A stretch of DNA of 64,000 bases from Dactylorhiza incarnata (lineage: Eukaryota; Streptophyta; Magnoliopsida; Asparagales; Orchidaceae). The translations under genes were made by a program, and so were the position numbers. Location: contig JAWHQI010000502.1 in the NCBI GenBank assembly GCA_033032865.1, positions 186,001-250,000 on the forward strand, read 5' to 3'. Positions within the stretch are counted from its first letter, which is position 1, and each line of letters begins with the position of its first letter. Below, in pieces: positions 1 through 10,259 of the stretch. The notes beneath the pieces are model-generated. The model was not told the DNA's origin, searched no databases, and saw nothing but the letters and a program-made list of their open reading frames with translations.

Positions 1-1285
1 GTTTACCTGCTTAGTTCTTCTTTCTGTACTCCTTTATTACTAATTGTTGCTAATCTTGGTTTTCTTGCACCCTTTTGGGCTGAGGCATTCTTTTCTTATG
101 AATGTCTCAGGTTCAGGTTTTTTAGCTGCCGCAGGAGTTAGAGCGGCGTCGTTTAGCTGTCCTGTAGAGGCCCTTCCTCTCTAGTAGGTAAGGGGCAGTT
201 CTTTTGGTTGTTTTTCCTTCTTTCCTGCGGGTTCGTGTCAGTTGTTGACGCCCGTATGAATCTCTTCTTGTGCTAGTTTACTTGCTAGTTATTTTGCTGT
301 TACTTTCAAATTGTTTACCTACTTGCTCTCTGGGAAGCTTTATGCTAGAATGCATTAGTTACTTTTGGGTATAAAAATGTCATTTTTGCATATCATGGTT
401 TTAAATAAATGTCACGTACTTTGAAGATCGTAGAAAATCTTTTCTTACTATATTAATCATAGATATATGCATATTATTTCTGGGATGTTCATCTTCATGC
501 TCATGTAGGCTAAAAACAAACCTATTTTTCCGCTGCGTATATATAGTTTTCTACTTGTGGACTAGATGATCCACCGGACCGAGGGACGCGGTCTTAAGTT
601 AATAATGAAAATTTCTCTTTTTAATATAAACACATATATGCCTTTTATAAATTATCGTAAGGAGTGTTTGCCTGAGCGTCTGTAGTCGTCTCCTGCAGGC
701 GTGGCATCACGATGCGTATTTTCCCCTTGCTCTGATAATATGTATTATATTCTTGGGAAAATGCGGGTTGTGACAGGCGGGGAGCTTTCTCCCGGGAGGC
801 ATGCTGCGCAGGCGAGGAACCAGCTGCACCTAGCCAACCAGGAGATTACCGCGATGACTGCGTACTACAACCCGAGGGCGCCCCCGGTCGTTGATACTCG
901 AGGTCGGGGTCGATGGCATTGGCTAGAGCATTAGCCTACCGACCCCCTCTGCTTCCTGCTTTTCCTCTTGACGCCTTCGGGAAACTCTGCAAGACTTTGG
1001 TTCTGTAATAATTTTCTGAGTTCTGCGGATGATAGCTTTATTCTTGATTTCGCCTTTTACCTTCTTATATTTATTTCGTTTTCGCTGTGGGTTAACACCT
1101 TGCCTTGCTTTCCGCCTAACTAAGCTAACTTCCAACCATGCGGTATTTTGAGGAAAGATCATTCGTCGAGCCTTTGAAAATGCTTGGGCGGAAACAGGCC
1201 GGCTCGAATTCCGAGGCGTCGGGGTAGTGCCGTCACCATCGGCTCACCAGCCGCCCGAGGAAATGATTACTTTTCTGTGCTTTTC
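1..1285. other. Unassigned left flank of Tat1
   Basis: Bases 1-660 are AT-rich with no convincing ORF. From about 660 the base composition becomes more GC-rich and runs into the promoter of the antisense ORF. This is where the 3' LTR of the minus-strand element Tat1 should lie. However, neither LTR end seen at 7252-8718 (TGTTGAAACC at one end, GGTTGTACA at the other) occurs here, so that LTR is lost, rearranged or outside the window. A short ORF at 701-934 matches nothing I know. Confidence 0.4.
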
Positions 1286-1294
1286 TATAAATAG
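1286..1294 (+). promoter_or_regulatory. TATA box of the antisense ORF of Tat1
   Basis: TATAAATAG lies 112 bases before the ATG at 1406 and is followed by a CT-rich leader (CTCTCACCAAC). This looks like a plant core promoter for the plus-strand ORF. A matching TATA box lies before the equivalent ORF of Tat2 at 30305. The function is inferred from motif and position only. Confidence 0.55.
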
Positions 1295-1405
1295 GCTCTC
1301 ACCAACTTTATTTATTACGCCTTAACCCGCCTCCATCTTCCTCATCCGCCAACTGCTTTCGCATCTCTCACCCTCGCGCGAGCTCCTCGACTCAACCTTT
1401 GCGAG

Positions 1406-3312
1406 ATGGGCGGTGAACCGGATGGAAGGGGCAAGTGCGCCAGCGCTTTCGCGGACCACAATTTCGACCCCTGCGACCTCACCGAGGAGGCTCTCCTGAC
1501 CACTATCGCGAAATACATCCCGGGGGAGTTCACCGCGACCCGTCCGGAACCTGGTGATCGCACCAATTCCTTCTCTCCCGGGACCCTCGCCATCCCGCTA
1601 GAGCACTTCGAGGTGGGGTTCCGCCTCCCTATTTGGCCGGAAATTCGCCAGACGCTCCGGTACTTCGGAGTTGTTCCCGCCCAGCTCAACCCGAACTACA
1701 TCGCCATGCTGGTGGGGTTCGCTTGCTATCTCCGGGAAGAGGGGATCGAGTTCAGCCTCCCCGTCTTCCGCAAACTCTTCACCTTTCGCGCGAAGCATGG
1801 AACCTCCTCCTTCTCGGGCCAAAATTCTCTGAAGGTGGCCGGTCTCGCCAACAAGAACCATGACTGGCTTCGCCGGTTCGTGTTCGTTAGCGGGAACTTC
1901 GGGAATGTCCTCTTCGCACCGGTGCAGGAGGAGGAGTCGACCTTTCGGCCCCCATCGCTGGGCGGTCATGAGTCTAAGCTCCACCAGTTTATCTTAGAGC
2001 AGGGCATGGACGTCATCCACCTCCGGAGGAATGTGGATTCGCTCCCGCCCATTCCGCCGGGCAAAGGTAGGCTGGGGCATTCTTCGCACGACTTTCCACT
2101 CCCTCCTTCTCGCTTTAATTACTGAGCGCCCTTCTCTGATTACAGGTGCTCGTGACTTCCCGCTGAACCCTCCGCGCCCTGCCGGAGCGGCTCTGGGGCA
2201 TTCGCTGTCCTCCGCGCGTGCTGCCGCTGATGCCTGTCGAGAGGACTTGGCTTCTTCCAAGGCCAGTGGCCATAAGCGAAAGTCGGACTCGGCCGCGCTC
2301 CCCTCCTCCTCGAAGAAGGGGAAGGTCCCCCCATCGTCGAAGGACAAGGCCACCCCGGCCTCAAAAGGGAAGGAAGCCACGGGCGAGATTCCGGGGGCGA
2401 ACGTTCCGACGAGGACCTCTGTTCCGCCCGCGGGAACCTCTTCGGGGCCCCTGCCGAGAGATCACCGCAATTTTGCCAACGGTGAAAAACTAGTGGACCC
2501 AGCGGGAGCTCCCCTTGTTAAGTGGGACCGGAACAACAACCGGGTATCCCTTTCGACCCTTCATCCATCGTGGATCGAGACCGATGTCGCCAGCGGCGAG
2601 GCCTTCGCTTTCGCCTACGCCCTATACGGTCGTGACGACGTCGAGGTGTTCGACGCCGAGAACACCTAGGTGCTAGCCCACGAGACAGCGCGGGCTCTCC
2701 TTCGAGCGCTTGAACTCGCACACATGTCCTCTCGTCGGAGCATCAACCTCGCGCGAAGCCTCAGCGAGGTGGATGCGAATCGGGCGAGTGCCTCAGCGGA
2801 GGCCCGAGCGTTGAGGGAGAAGTTGGATGCCGCCGAGGCCCTACTCGCTAGTCGCCCCATCCGGGAGGTATGATCTCTTCCTTGGACTTGCTAACTACTG
2901 CACTATCCCACCTTTCTGACTACTCTTCTCCCCGCAGGACACCACCAGTGCCGAGATGCTGCGCGTTGGAGTGGCTGGCTTGGACGAGGAGAATCGGGGG
3001 CTGAAGGAGGACATCCGGCGCCTGCAGGCGGATTCCGCTCAGGCCCTTGGCGAAGGAAGCAAAAGGCACTCCTACTCGAACTTCGAGTTCGAGGAGCTGA
3101 TGCAGGAGAGTGCCCAGGCTGCTGCGGAGCATACGCTGCAGGCCCTCCTCGACGGCGGGTACCTGAAGGAGGGGGCCGAGACGTTGTTGGCGCACCAGGT
3201 CGTGCCGGACATTTTCCTCCCAGTACCTTTCCCGGACGGCGAGGACTTTCCTCCGAATGACGAGTTCATCTCCCTGGGCTCAGATGAGAGCGGCAGTCCT
3301 TCTCGCAAATGA
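1406..3312 (+). CDS. Antisense extra ORF of Tat1 (putative gypsy-type domain protein), three exons
   Basis: Exons are 1406-2066, 2146-2867 and 2938-3312. Introns begin GTAGGC and GTATGA and end ACAG and GCAG, and the reading phase is kept across both joins. Exon 1 carries the plant 'putative gypsy-type transposon' domain (Pfam Transposase_28), including PLEHFEVGFRLPIWPEI and a Leu/Tyr-rich helix region. Exon 2 holds a Lys/Ser/Pro-rich linker and then a helical, Ala/Arg/Glu-rich stretch. Exon 3 is predicted coiled coil with an acidic tail. One in-frame TAG at 2667-2669 stands where CAG would keep the frame. This class of protein is known as an additional ORF in Tat elements; its role is unknown. 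It runs opposite to pol and has its own TATA box. The matching exons of Tat2 (31696-32828) support the exon model. Because of the stop it is probably no longer translated in full. Confidence 0.75.
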
Positions 3313-3970
3313 GGGCGAGAGCTTGCTAACCGTTTTGATGACAACAATTATTCTTGTGATAATTTTTTGCGAGGGCTTTTGTTGGCACTCCCGGTGGATA
3401 TATTCGGGGTCATTTTCCCCATTTTGTCTATGTGATAGTTTTTGTTGATCATTTCGCAATCGTTTTTCTTCTGTTTCCGGCTAGGCTCGCTATGACGGCA
3501 TAACATTGTGTGGCCGCATCGGGCACTCGCCGAGTGCTAAAGGAGGTATAGGCTATCTCGCCCCTACCGCCCATTCACTTAGATTGGGGGTTTTCGTGTG
3601 AAACGGTACTAGGTGAAGAGACGGGGCTTCTCGCTTTGTGCGTTGTTTTTTTGCTCTTGCGTTTCGCGGCTCCGGCCTCGGCGCTCTTGTTAGGAGACTT
3701 TTCGCGCGCGGGAATGTCGTGGTCGCAGTCAGCTCCCGCTCCCCCCTCCCCTGTTGAGACTTAGGTGTTTCCGCCGACTTTTGTCGGAGTCGATACCGCG
3801 TTCGTGTGTTCGCTGAGTCCGAATAGTCTCTCATGACCCTTCGAACGACAACGTGCTCGCTGCGCAACCGCCGGTCGAATGTTATCCTTGCTTTGAATCA
3901 TTCGCCCTCCCGGGGTTTGTCTTTGCCTTATTTCAATTCCTCGTTTTTAAGCCCTTTCCCTCCCTACTTC
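3313..3970 (+). other. 3' region of the antisense ORF, no gene seen
   Basis: Sequence between the stop of the antisense ORF and the tandem array. It is T-rich just after the stop and then mixed. No ORF here is convincing. It probably holds the 3' UTR of the antisense transcript. Confidence 0.4.
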
Positions 3971-5975
3971 ACCAGCTAGGTGAGAGCCTGGTCAGCGGGT
4001 CTGGTCGGGGCCAACTGCCTTTGGAACCTGCCACCGAGTGAGCCTTCGGCCTTGCCAGCTAGATGAGAGCCTGGTCAGCGGGTCTGCTCGGGGCCAACTG
4101 TTTTTGGAACCTGCCACCGAGTGAGCTTTCGGCCCTGCCAGCTAGATGAGAGCCTGGTCAGCGGGTCTGCTCGGGGCCAACTGCCTTTGGAACTTGCCTC
4201 CGAGTGAGCCTTCGGCCCTGCCAGCTAAATGAGAGTCTGGTCAGCGGGTCTGCTCGGGGACAACTGCCTTTGGAACCTGCCTCCGAGTGAGCCTTCGGCC
4301 CTGCCAGCTAGATGAGAGCCTGGTCAGCGGGTCTGCTCGGGGCCAACTGTTTTTGGAACCTGCCACCGAGTGAGCCTTCGGGCCTGCCAGCTAGATGAGA
4401 GCATGGTCAGCGGGTCTGCTCGTGGTCAACTGTTTTTGGAACCTGCCACCGAGTGAGCCTTCGGCCCTGCCAGCTAGATGAGAGCCTGGTCAGCGGGTCT
4501 GCTCGGGGCCAACTATTTTTGGAACCTGCCACCGAGTGAGCCTTCGGCCCTGCCAGCTAGATGAGAGCCTGGTCAGCGGGTCTGCTCGGGGCCAACTGCC
4601 TTTGGAACTTGCCTCCGAGTGAGCCTTCAGCCCTGCCAGCTAAATGAGAGCCTGGTCAGCGGGTCTGCTCGGGGCCAACTGCCTTTGGAACCTGCCTCCA
4701 AGTGAGCCTTCGGCCCTGCCAGCTAGATGAGAGCCTGGTCAGCGGGTCTGCTCGGGGCCAACTGTTTTTGGAACCTGCCACCGAGTGAGCCTTCGGCCCT
4801 GCCAGCTAGATGAGAGCCTGGTCAGCGGGTCTGCTCGGGGCCAACTGCCTTTGGAACTTGCCTCCGAGTGAGCCTTCGGCCCTGCCAGCTAAATGAGAGC
4901 CTGGTCAGCGGGTCTGCTCGGGGCCAACTGCCTTTGGAACCTGCCTCCGAGTGAGCCTTCGGCCCTGCCAGCTAGATGAGAGCCTGGTCAGCGGGTCTGC
5001 TCGGGGCTAACTGCCTTTGGAACCTGCCTCCGAGTGAGCCTTCGACCCTGCCAGCTAGATGAGAGCCTGGTCAGCGGGTCTGCTCGGGGCCAACTGTTTT
5101 TGGAACCTGCCACCGAGTGAGCCTTCGGCCCTGCCAGCTAGATGAGAGCCTGGTCAGCGGGTCTGCTTGGGGCCAACTGTTTTTGGAACCTGCCGCCGAG
5201 TGAGCCTTTGGCCCTGCCAGCTAGATGAGAGTCTGGTCAGCGGGTCTGCTCGGGGCCAACTGCCTTTGGAATTTGCCTCCGAGTGAGCCTTCGGCCCTGC
5301 CAGCTAAATGAGAGCCTGGTCAGCGGGTCTGCTCGGGGCCAACTGCCTTTGGAACCTGCCTCCGAGTGAGCCTTCGGCACTGCCAGCTAGATGAGAGCAT
5401 GGTCAGCGGGTCTGCTCGGGGCCAACTGTTTTTGGAACCTACCACCGAGTGAGCCTTCGGCCCTGCCAGCTAGATGAGAGCCTGGTCAGCGGGTCTGCTC
5501 GGGGCCAACTGCCTTTGGAACTTGCCTCCGAGTGAGCCTTCGGCCCTGCCAGCTAAATGAGAGCCTGGTCAGCGGGTCTGCTCGGGGCCAACTGCCTTTG
5601 GAACCTGTCACCGAGTGAGCCTTCGACCCTGCCAGCTAGATGAGAGCCTGGTCAGCGGGTCTGCTCGGGGCCAACTGCCTTTGAAACTTGCCTCCGAGTG
5701 AGCCTTCGGGTCTGCTCGGGGCCAACTGCCTTTGGAACCTGCCTTCGAGTGAGCCTTCGGCTCTGCCAGCTAGATAAGAGTCTGGTCAGCGGGTCTGCTC
5801 GGGGCCAACTGCCTTTGGAACCTGCCTCCGAGTGAGCCTTCGGCCCTGCCAGCTAGATGAGAGTCTGGTCAGCGGGTCTGCTCGGGGCCAACTGCCTTTG
5901 GAACCTGCCTCCGAGTGAGCCTTCGGCCCTGCCAGCTAGATGAGAGCCTGGTCAGCGGGTCTGCTCGGGGCCAAT
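3971..5975. repeat. 83-bp tandem array, about 24 copies, in Tat1
   Basis: The unit is about 83 bp and contains the core GCCAGCTAGATGAGAGCC, followed by TGGTCAGCGGGTCTGCTCGG. Successive copies start at 3971, 4054, 4137 and so on to about 5975. Copies differ at a few sites, for example TTTTT or CCTTT after CCAACTG, in an alternating pattern that suggests higher-order amplification. One copy near 5700 is shortened. The array lies directly after integrase. The core resembles the 96-bp unit of Tat2 at 35066-35735. Confidence 0.95.
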
Positions 5976-6062
5976 CCTTGAAGTTTTTGGAATCATCACG
6001 CAAACCATTACACCATGCACATGTATAAGAAGAATCAAGCTTAAAGCAAGGCATCATTACTA

Positions 6063-7217
6063 TTACATGAACTTAGGATAGAAACGCTTTAAATCATCGC
6101 CGCTCCACGTATGACCAATGGGCTCGCCCTCCACATTCCGGAGGCGATACCCCCCAGATTTTAAAGCTTCTTCTACAATATAAGGACCTTCCCAGTTGGG
6201 ATTAAGTTTTCCTACCGCGGCTGACCTCCCGGCCGCGTCGACCTTTTTTAACACGAGGTCACCCCTTTCGAACTACTTGATCTGGACGTGCTTGTCGAAG
6301 TATTTGGCCAGCCGCCGCTTAATTTCTTCTTGTCGAATGGCGGCGAGGTCTCGGACCTCTTCGACCAGGTCCAAGGAGAGCCTTAGCTCCTCGTTCCCAG
6401 CTCTCCACCCTTCACCACTGTTTGAGGCGGCCTTTACCCTTGGCGTCTCGACTTCAAGCTCTACTGGGATGACGGCCTCAGAACCGTGAGAGAGTTTGAA
6501 TGGGGTCTCCCCTGTGGCGGTGCTGGGGGTAGTCCTTAGAGCCCAGAGAACTGAGGGAAGTTGCTCCACCCAATTCCCTTTTAAATTGTCTACCTTCTTT
6601 TTTAGTAGGTTTACTATAATTTTGTTAGCAGCCTCCACCTGCCCGTTGCTCTTGGGGTGATGGACGGATGCGAACCGGAGGTCTATCCCCAACTGGCTGC
6701 AGAAGCGGATGAACTCCTCGCTGGCGAATTGTGGTCCATTATCGGTCACTATGGCTTGCGGGAGTCCATGTCGGCAGATGATCTCCCCTCATACGAAGTT
6801 GCGGATTACCTGGGAGGTGACCTTGGCAAGTGTCTTGACCTCCAACCATTTCGTGAAATAGTCGATCATAACCAGGAGAAACTTTCTCTGTCCGCTGTCC
6901 TGAGGGAAGGGTCCTACCAGGTCCATCCCCCATATGGCGAAGGGCCAGGGTGCCGTGATGCTCCTTAGCCTTTGAGCGGGTAAGAGTTGAAGTGGGGCAA
7001 ACAGCTGGCACTTCCGGCATTTCCTGGCGAACTCTGTCGCATCCTTGCTCAGTGTCGGCCAGAAATATCCTTGCCTCATTATTCTCGCTTCCAACGTCCT
7101 GCTCCCTGAATGGCTGCCGCATTCGCCGGAGTGGACCTCCTCCAGGATCCTCGGGACTTCTTCTTCTGAGACGCATCGTGCCAGGAATCTCGAGAGGGTC
7201 TTCCGATACCGCCACAC
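6063..7217 (-). pseudogene. Integrase of Tat1 (gypsy type), two in-frame stops
   Basis: One reading frame runs from 7217 to 6063, broken only by TGA at 6789-6791 and TAG at 6273-6275. The N-terminal zinc-binding region shows His residues (VHSGECGSHSG) and a CRKC pair. The catalytic core shows Asp in GMDLVGP, Asp in VTDNGPQF and Glu in KSNGQVEAANK, the DD-35-E triad. The C-terminal part has GKLNPNWEGPYIV and ends in DDLKRFYPKF, typical of Tat integrases. The enzyme would join element cDNA to host DNA. The stops fit Trp (TGG) to TGA and Gln (CAG) to TAG. The sequence upstream of 7217 is no longer RNase H but the element's 5' leader, so the pol precursor is lost and the ORF cannot be expressed normally. 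Confidence 0.9.
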
Positions 7218-7536
7218 ACCCGCACCGCATCCACGCTCACCGCACCAAAAATGTTGAAACCGACAACCGGTCTCCTTGAGTTCGGACCCATTGGGGGGTG
7301 TAGCCGGCGCTTACTTCTCTCTCACCAAACTCTCCTGACGGTGGACGAGAAAACTAGAACAGACCCAAGGCTGTAGCGAGGAGGTCCCTCCACACACCCG
7401 GAAGATCTTAGAGAGCTTCCCCTCCCAAACCAAAGCTCAGCCGGGCACCTTGGAGGGCACTAGCAGCCAACCAAAACCTGCCTGGACGAGAGGATTCTCT
7501 CAAAAATCGGTCCTCCTCCAAGGTGCCCTTAAGGGT

Positions 7537-7546
7537 CTATTTATAG
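7537..7546 (-). promoter_or_regulatory. TATA box of the Tat1 LTR
   Basis: CTATAAATAG on the minus strand, followed by ACCC. The same block is found in the Tat2 LTR at 40798-40807, which marks the U3/R promoter of this family. Confidence 0.6.
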
Positions 7547-8006
7547 ATTCTCTAGACTGGTCTGCAAATAACATGAACCCGGCTTTTGGTTTTATTAATC
7601 GCACCCCAGATTGGTCTGCTAACAGCCTAACTCCGCTGTTCTGAAGGGCTATTGGCAGCCCACCAGGGGTATCTAAGTCATTTCCATCTAAAAGCCTTTG
7701 GGGGCGAGTGGTCTGTGAGAGCACCACTCGCCAGACTCCTCTCTCGCCCCGTTTGGCCGGGCGAGTGCCCGCACGCGAGATGCTCAACCTGCTCACGCTC
7801 GTCGGGCGCTCCCCCGCATACGTCGGACGCTCCTGAGCTCTGGGCGGGTGGTCCGCGAAGGTGTCACTCGCAAATCTTCTCGCCTATTGCTATTCTTCAT
7901 TCGCCATCATCCCTTACCGCCGCGCGGGTGCTCTGAGGGAGGGACCACATTCGCCCCGCGGTCAGCCCCTTCCCTTGACTTGGGCGAATGGTCCACGGGG
8001 CTCGTC

Positions 8007-8648
8007 CAGGGGCGGATCTAGGTAGAGGCATACCCGGGCACGTGCCCGGGTTCAATTTTTTGGGAAAAAAACAATATATAAAGTATGTTAGGTTCATTAT
8101 TAATGTTTGTCCTTTAATTTTTACATGTGTAGACATCAAATTGACTGCCTAAACTCCCCCAATATGGGGTGTGGTTCGCGACTCGCGATATCAAGCGTGT
8201 GTGACCCGCCACGGCGCCTCCTACAGACGTGGTGTCGAAATTTCTTGATTTCCTTTTTTGCGAGCAACAAGAGTGTCCTACCTGCGCGATTTCCTTTCCC
8301 CTCTTAGTGATCTTCTTTTCTCCCGCCGAGTTCCGACTCTGTTCTCCAATGGGAAGGGGCGTGCCAAGGACCCAGTGCCAAGATTTTTTTTCGCTACTAA
8401 GTTGCAGCAAGCCAGTAAACGAATAACACCCTTACGCCCCTATTTGCATTCTTTATCTCCATTAATTTTTCGTTCATGCTTAAGGGTAAGGCTGATGACT
8501 CTCAAATATAGGTCCCGAGACCTAATTTATAGGATCATTGTACAAATATTCATTCATTTAATTTTGATTTTTTTAATGAAAAGAATATCCTTTTTAATTA
8601 ACTTTTAATTAGTGCCCGGGTTACACAGAAATCCTAGTTCCGCCACTG
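8007..8648. mobile_element. Non-autonomous hAT element inside the Tat1 LTR
   Basis: Terminal inverted repeats are CAGGGGCGGATCTAGG on the left and, read inward from the right, CAGTGGCGGAACTAGG. A perfect 8-bp target duplication GGCTCGTC flanks it (7999-8006 and 8649-8656), which is the hAT signature. Just inside the left end is the palindrome CCCGGGCACGTGCCCGGG, which also occurs at the end of the hAT relic near 12890-12929. No transposase is left, so it would depend on a related autonomous copy. Confidence 0.93.
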
Positions 8649-8718
8649 GGCTCGTCTCTTGTCCCTTGGTCCCTCCTTTCAGGTCCGGGGGCCCACTCGG
8701 TGAATACGGGGTTGTACA

Positions 8719-8996
8719 ACCCATGCTATAAAATTTGAAGAATAACTTTTTCTTGTGTTGTTAAATTGAAAATAAAAATCTAGCTGTTAAAAATTGTAAT
8801 ACAAAAAAATGTGCAAAATTGACAATCGAGAAGATGCTGAATGAGATCTGACTCAAAGAACTCGCTCAAAAAATCTGGCCCATGAGGATCGCAATCTTCA
8901 TGGCTCACCTTCTCTAATATCGAATCAAATAGAATCTCTTCTTCTTTTTTGAGTAGGAAAGCCGAGTCACACTAAGGACTAATGTATTCTAATATA
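8719..8996. other. AT-rich spacer
   Basis: AT-rich host or old repeat DNA next to the right end of Tat1. Its first five bases (ACCCA) would be the Tat1 target duplication, but the partner copy is not visible. No gene seen. Confidence 0.4.
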
Positions 8997-9215
8997 GACT
9001 CTGTTGGACACAACGTTTTTGCTCTGGTGAGTTTGGACAAAAACGCAACCGTCATAGAATGCATGTTGGCATGACAACGGTTATGCCCGCTACTAAGAAA
9101 AAAACTAGTTTTGAACATAAAAGTGGATGAAGTTCGTTAGGTGAAGTCGGGCGTTCATGAGCGACGATTCATGACCCCGCGTTCACGACCGCGCACCGCC
9201 ATCCCAAATGGAGCC
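8997..9215. mobile_element. MITE of the 'GGCTC-TTTGG' family, copy a
   Basis: About 220 bp with imperfect inverted ends, closing with ATGGAGCC. Its interior (CAAAAACGCAACCGTCAT, GTTCGTTAGGTGAAGTC, CGTTCATGAGCGACG) matches copies at 50810-51030 and 51468-51623. Repeated structure at three or more places supports a MITE. The superfamily is not certain. Confidence 0.6.
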
Positions 9216-9710
9216 ATAATCTCTCTAGCGCTAAGGTTGCCAGAACGTTGACAAGTGTCGAGAGAGCGAACGAGTCTCCCCCAATAATACAATTTGCATC
9301 CTTGTTGACAGAGCTATAATTAAGCCTAAAATAGTAGAAGGTAGGTAATGTAATAAATACCAATAATAACTTAGGATATAATGCATTGACTATTTACTCT
9401 TGCTATATCTCTCCAGTTCACCCGTACATTTGTAGCTTTATTCAGACGGCTGACCGGCTTAACAACTCCTTGGGGAGCTTGAACTACATTTTGTAAATAA
9501 AAAAAATTATCCTAAAAAATAAAAAGGTATATGCAATTTCTGCCGATTCTCAAATATCATTTTGTACAATATTATTATTAATATAAAACAAGATAATATT
9601 TTAAATAATGTTACATATATAATAAATAAATAATATCTTTAAATTTAATCATAGCATTCAGGGCCTTCTAAAAAGTTTGGTGTATTATCCCAAATTTACA
9701 ATATTAAAAA
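9216..9710. other. AT-rich spacer
   Basis: Low-complexity AT-rich DNA. I see no gene. The short minus-strand ORF at 9169-9363 has no recognisable domain. Confidence 0.4.
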
Positions 9711-9880
9711 GGGTGATGTTAAAGGCACACCAAAAAGCGCTATATGCACATCAATTTTAAAAAAAAAAGACATAAATGTGTTATATGCACACCAACTTTA
9801 AGAGAAAAAGACATAATAAATTTTTTGTCTTTATCAATGATGTGCACACATCCACTTTTGGTGTGCCTTTAACACCACTC
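9711..9880. mobile_element. Short foldback MITE
   Basis: About 170 bp with matching inverted ends around TTAAAGGCACACCAAAA. The interior repeats TATGCACA(C)C motifs. The terminal ACACC motif recalls the larger element at 61199-62030. The target duplication is unclear because both flanks are A-rich. Confidence 0.7.
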
Positions 9881-10259
9881 AAAAAAATAAGCAGCCTTGC
9901 ATAGAGATTTTTTTGCATACAAGTATACAACCCCGTATAGCTTACTCCACTTCACGACGACTAAGGCCGCATTTGGAGAAGAGGCATACTTCAAAAGGCT
10001 AAATTTTGTTGTTCCATGCATCGTTCTAGGATGAACGCGACGGCACCATTAAGTACGGACGAACACGGGTGATATTATTATAATTTATAACAAATTATAA
10101 TATTACTCCCTAGTATGAAAAATGCTACAATCTTTCTCAACATGAATCGTGTTTTGAGCACCTGCATGTAGCAACAGCAAATTAACTCGTGCAGCATCAT
10201 GATAAAAAAAAATTAATTAAGCTTGTTTTTAATCCAAATAATGCATTAATATTTCTAAA
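9881..10259. other. Spacer, possible 3' end of the hAT relic
   Basis: AT-rich, no ORF of note. The missing right-hand terminal repeat of the hAT relic should be here, but I could not find it. Confidence 0.3.

Larger units (their letters stand above)
1..8718 (-). mobile_element. Tat1: Tat-type Ty3/gypsy element, internally deleted
   Basis: Read on the minus strand from the right, the order is 5' LTR (8718-7252), a short leader, integrase (7217-6063), an 83-bp tandem array (5975-3971) and an extra ORF on the opposite strand (1406-3312). The RNase H/integrase type, the tandem repeats after pol and the antisense ORF all fit the Tat lineage of plant gypsy elements. Gag, protease, reverse transcriptase and RNase H are missing: the 5' leader near 7231-7251 runs straight into integrase. 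The 3' LTR is not recognised, so the left end is open. Confidence 0.8.
7252..8718 (-). mobile_element. 5' LTR of Tat1
   Basis: On the plus strand it begins TGTTGAAACC and ends GGTTGTACA, so it has TG...CA ends. It aligns along its length with the LTR of Tat2 (40502-41181), including the region around GCGAGGAGGTCCC and GGAAGATCTT. It spans 1467 bases, of which 642 are a later hAT insertion plus an 8-base duplication, leaving about 817. The likely primer-binding region is just left of 7252 (minus-strand TGGTGCGGTGAGC); I cannot name the tRNA. Confidence 0.8.

Noticed and set aside
3971..5975. CRISPR-like array
   Set aside because: The whole 83-bp unit repeats without unique spacers and lies in a plant retroelement; it is a tandem array.
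9926..9945. Possible second Tat1 LTR edge (ACAACCCCGTAT)
   Set aside because: Only about 12 bases match the LTR terminus and nothing else around it agrees; probably chance.
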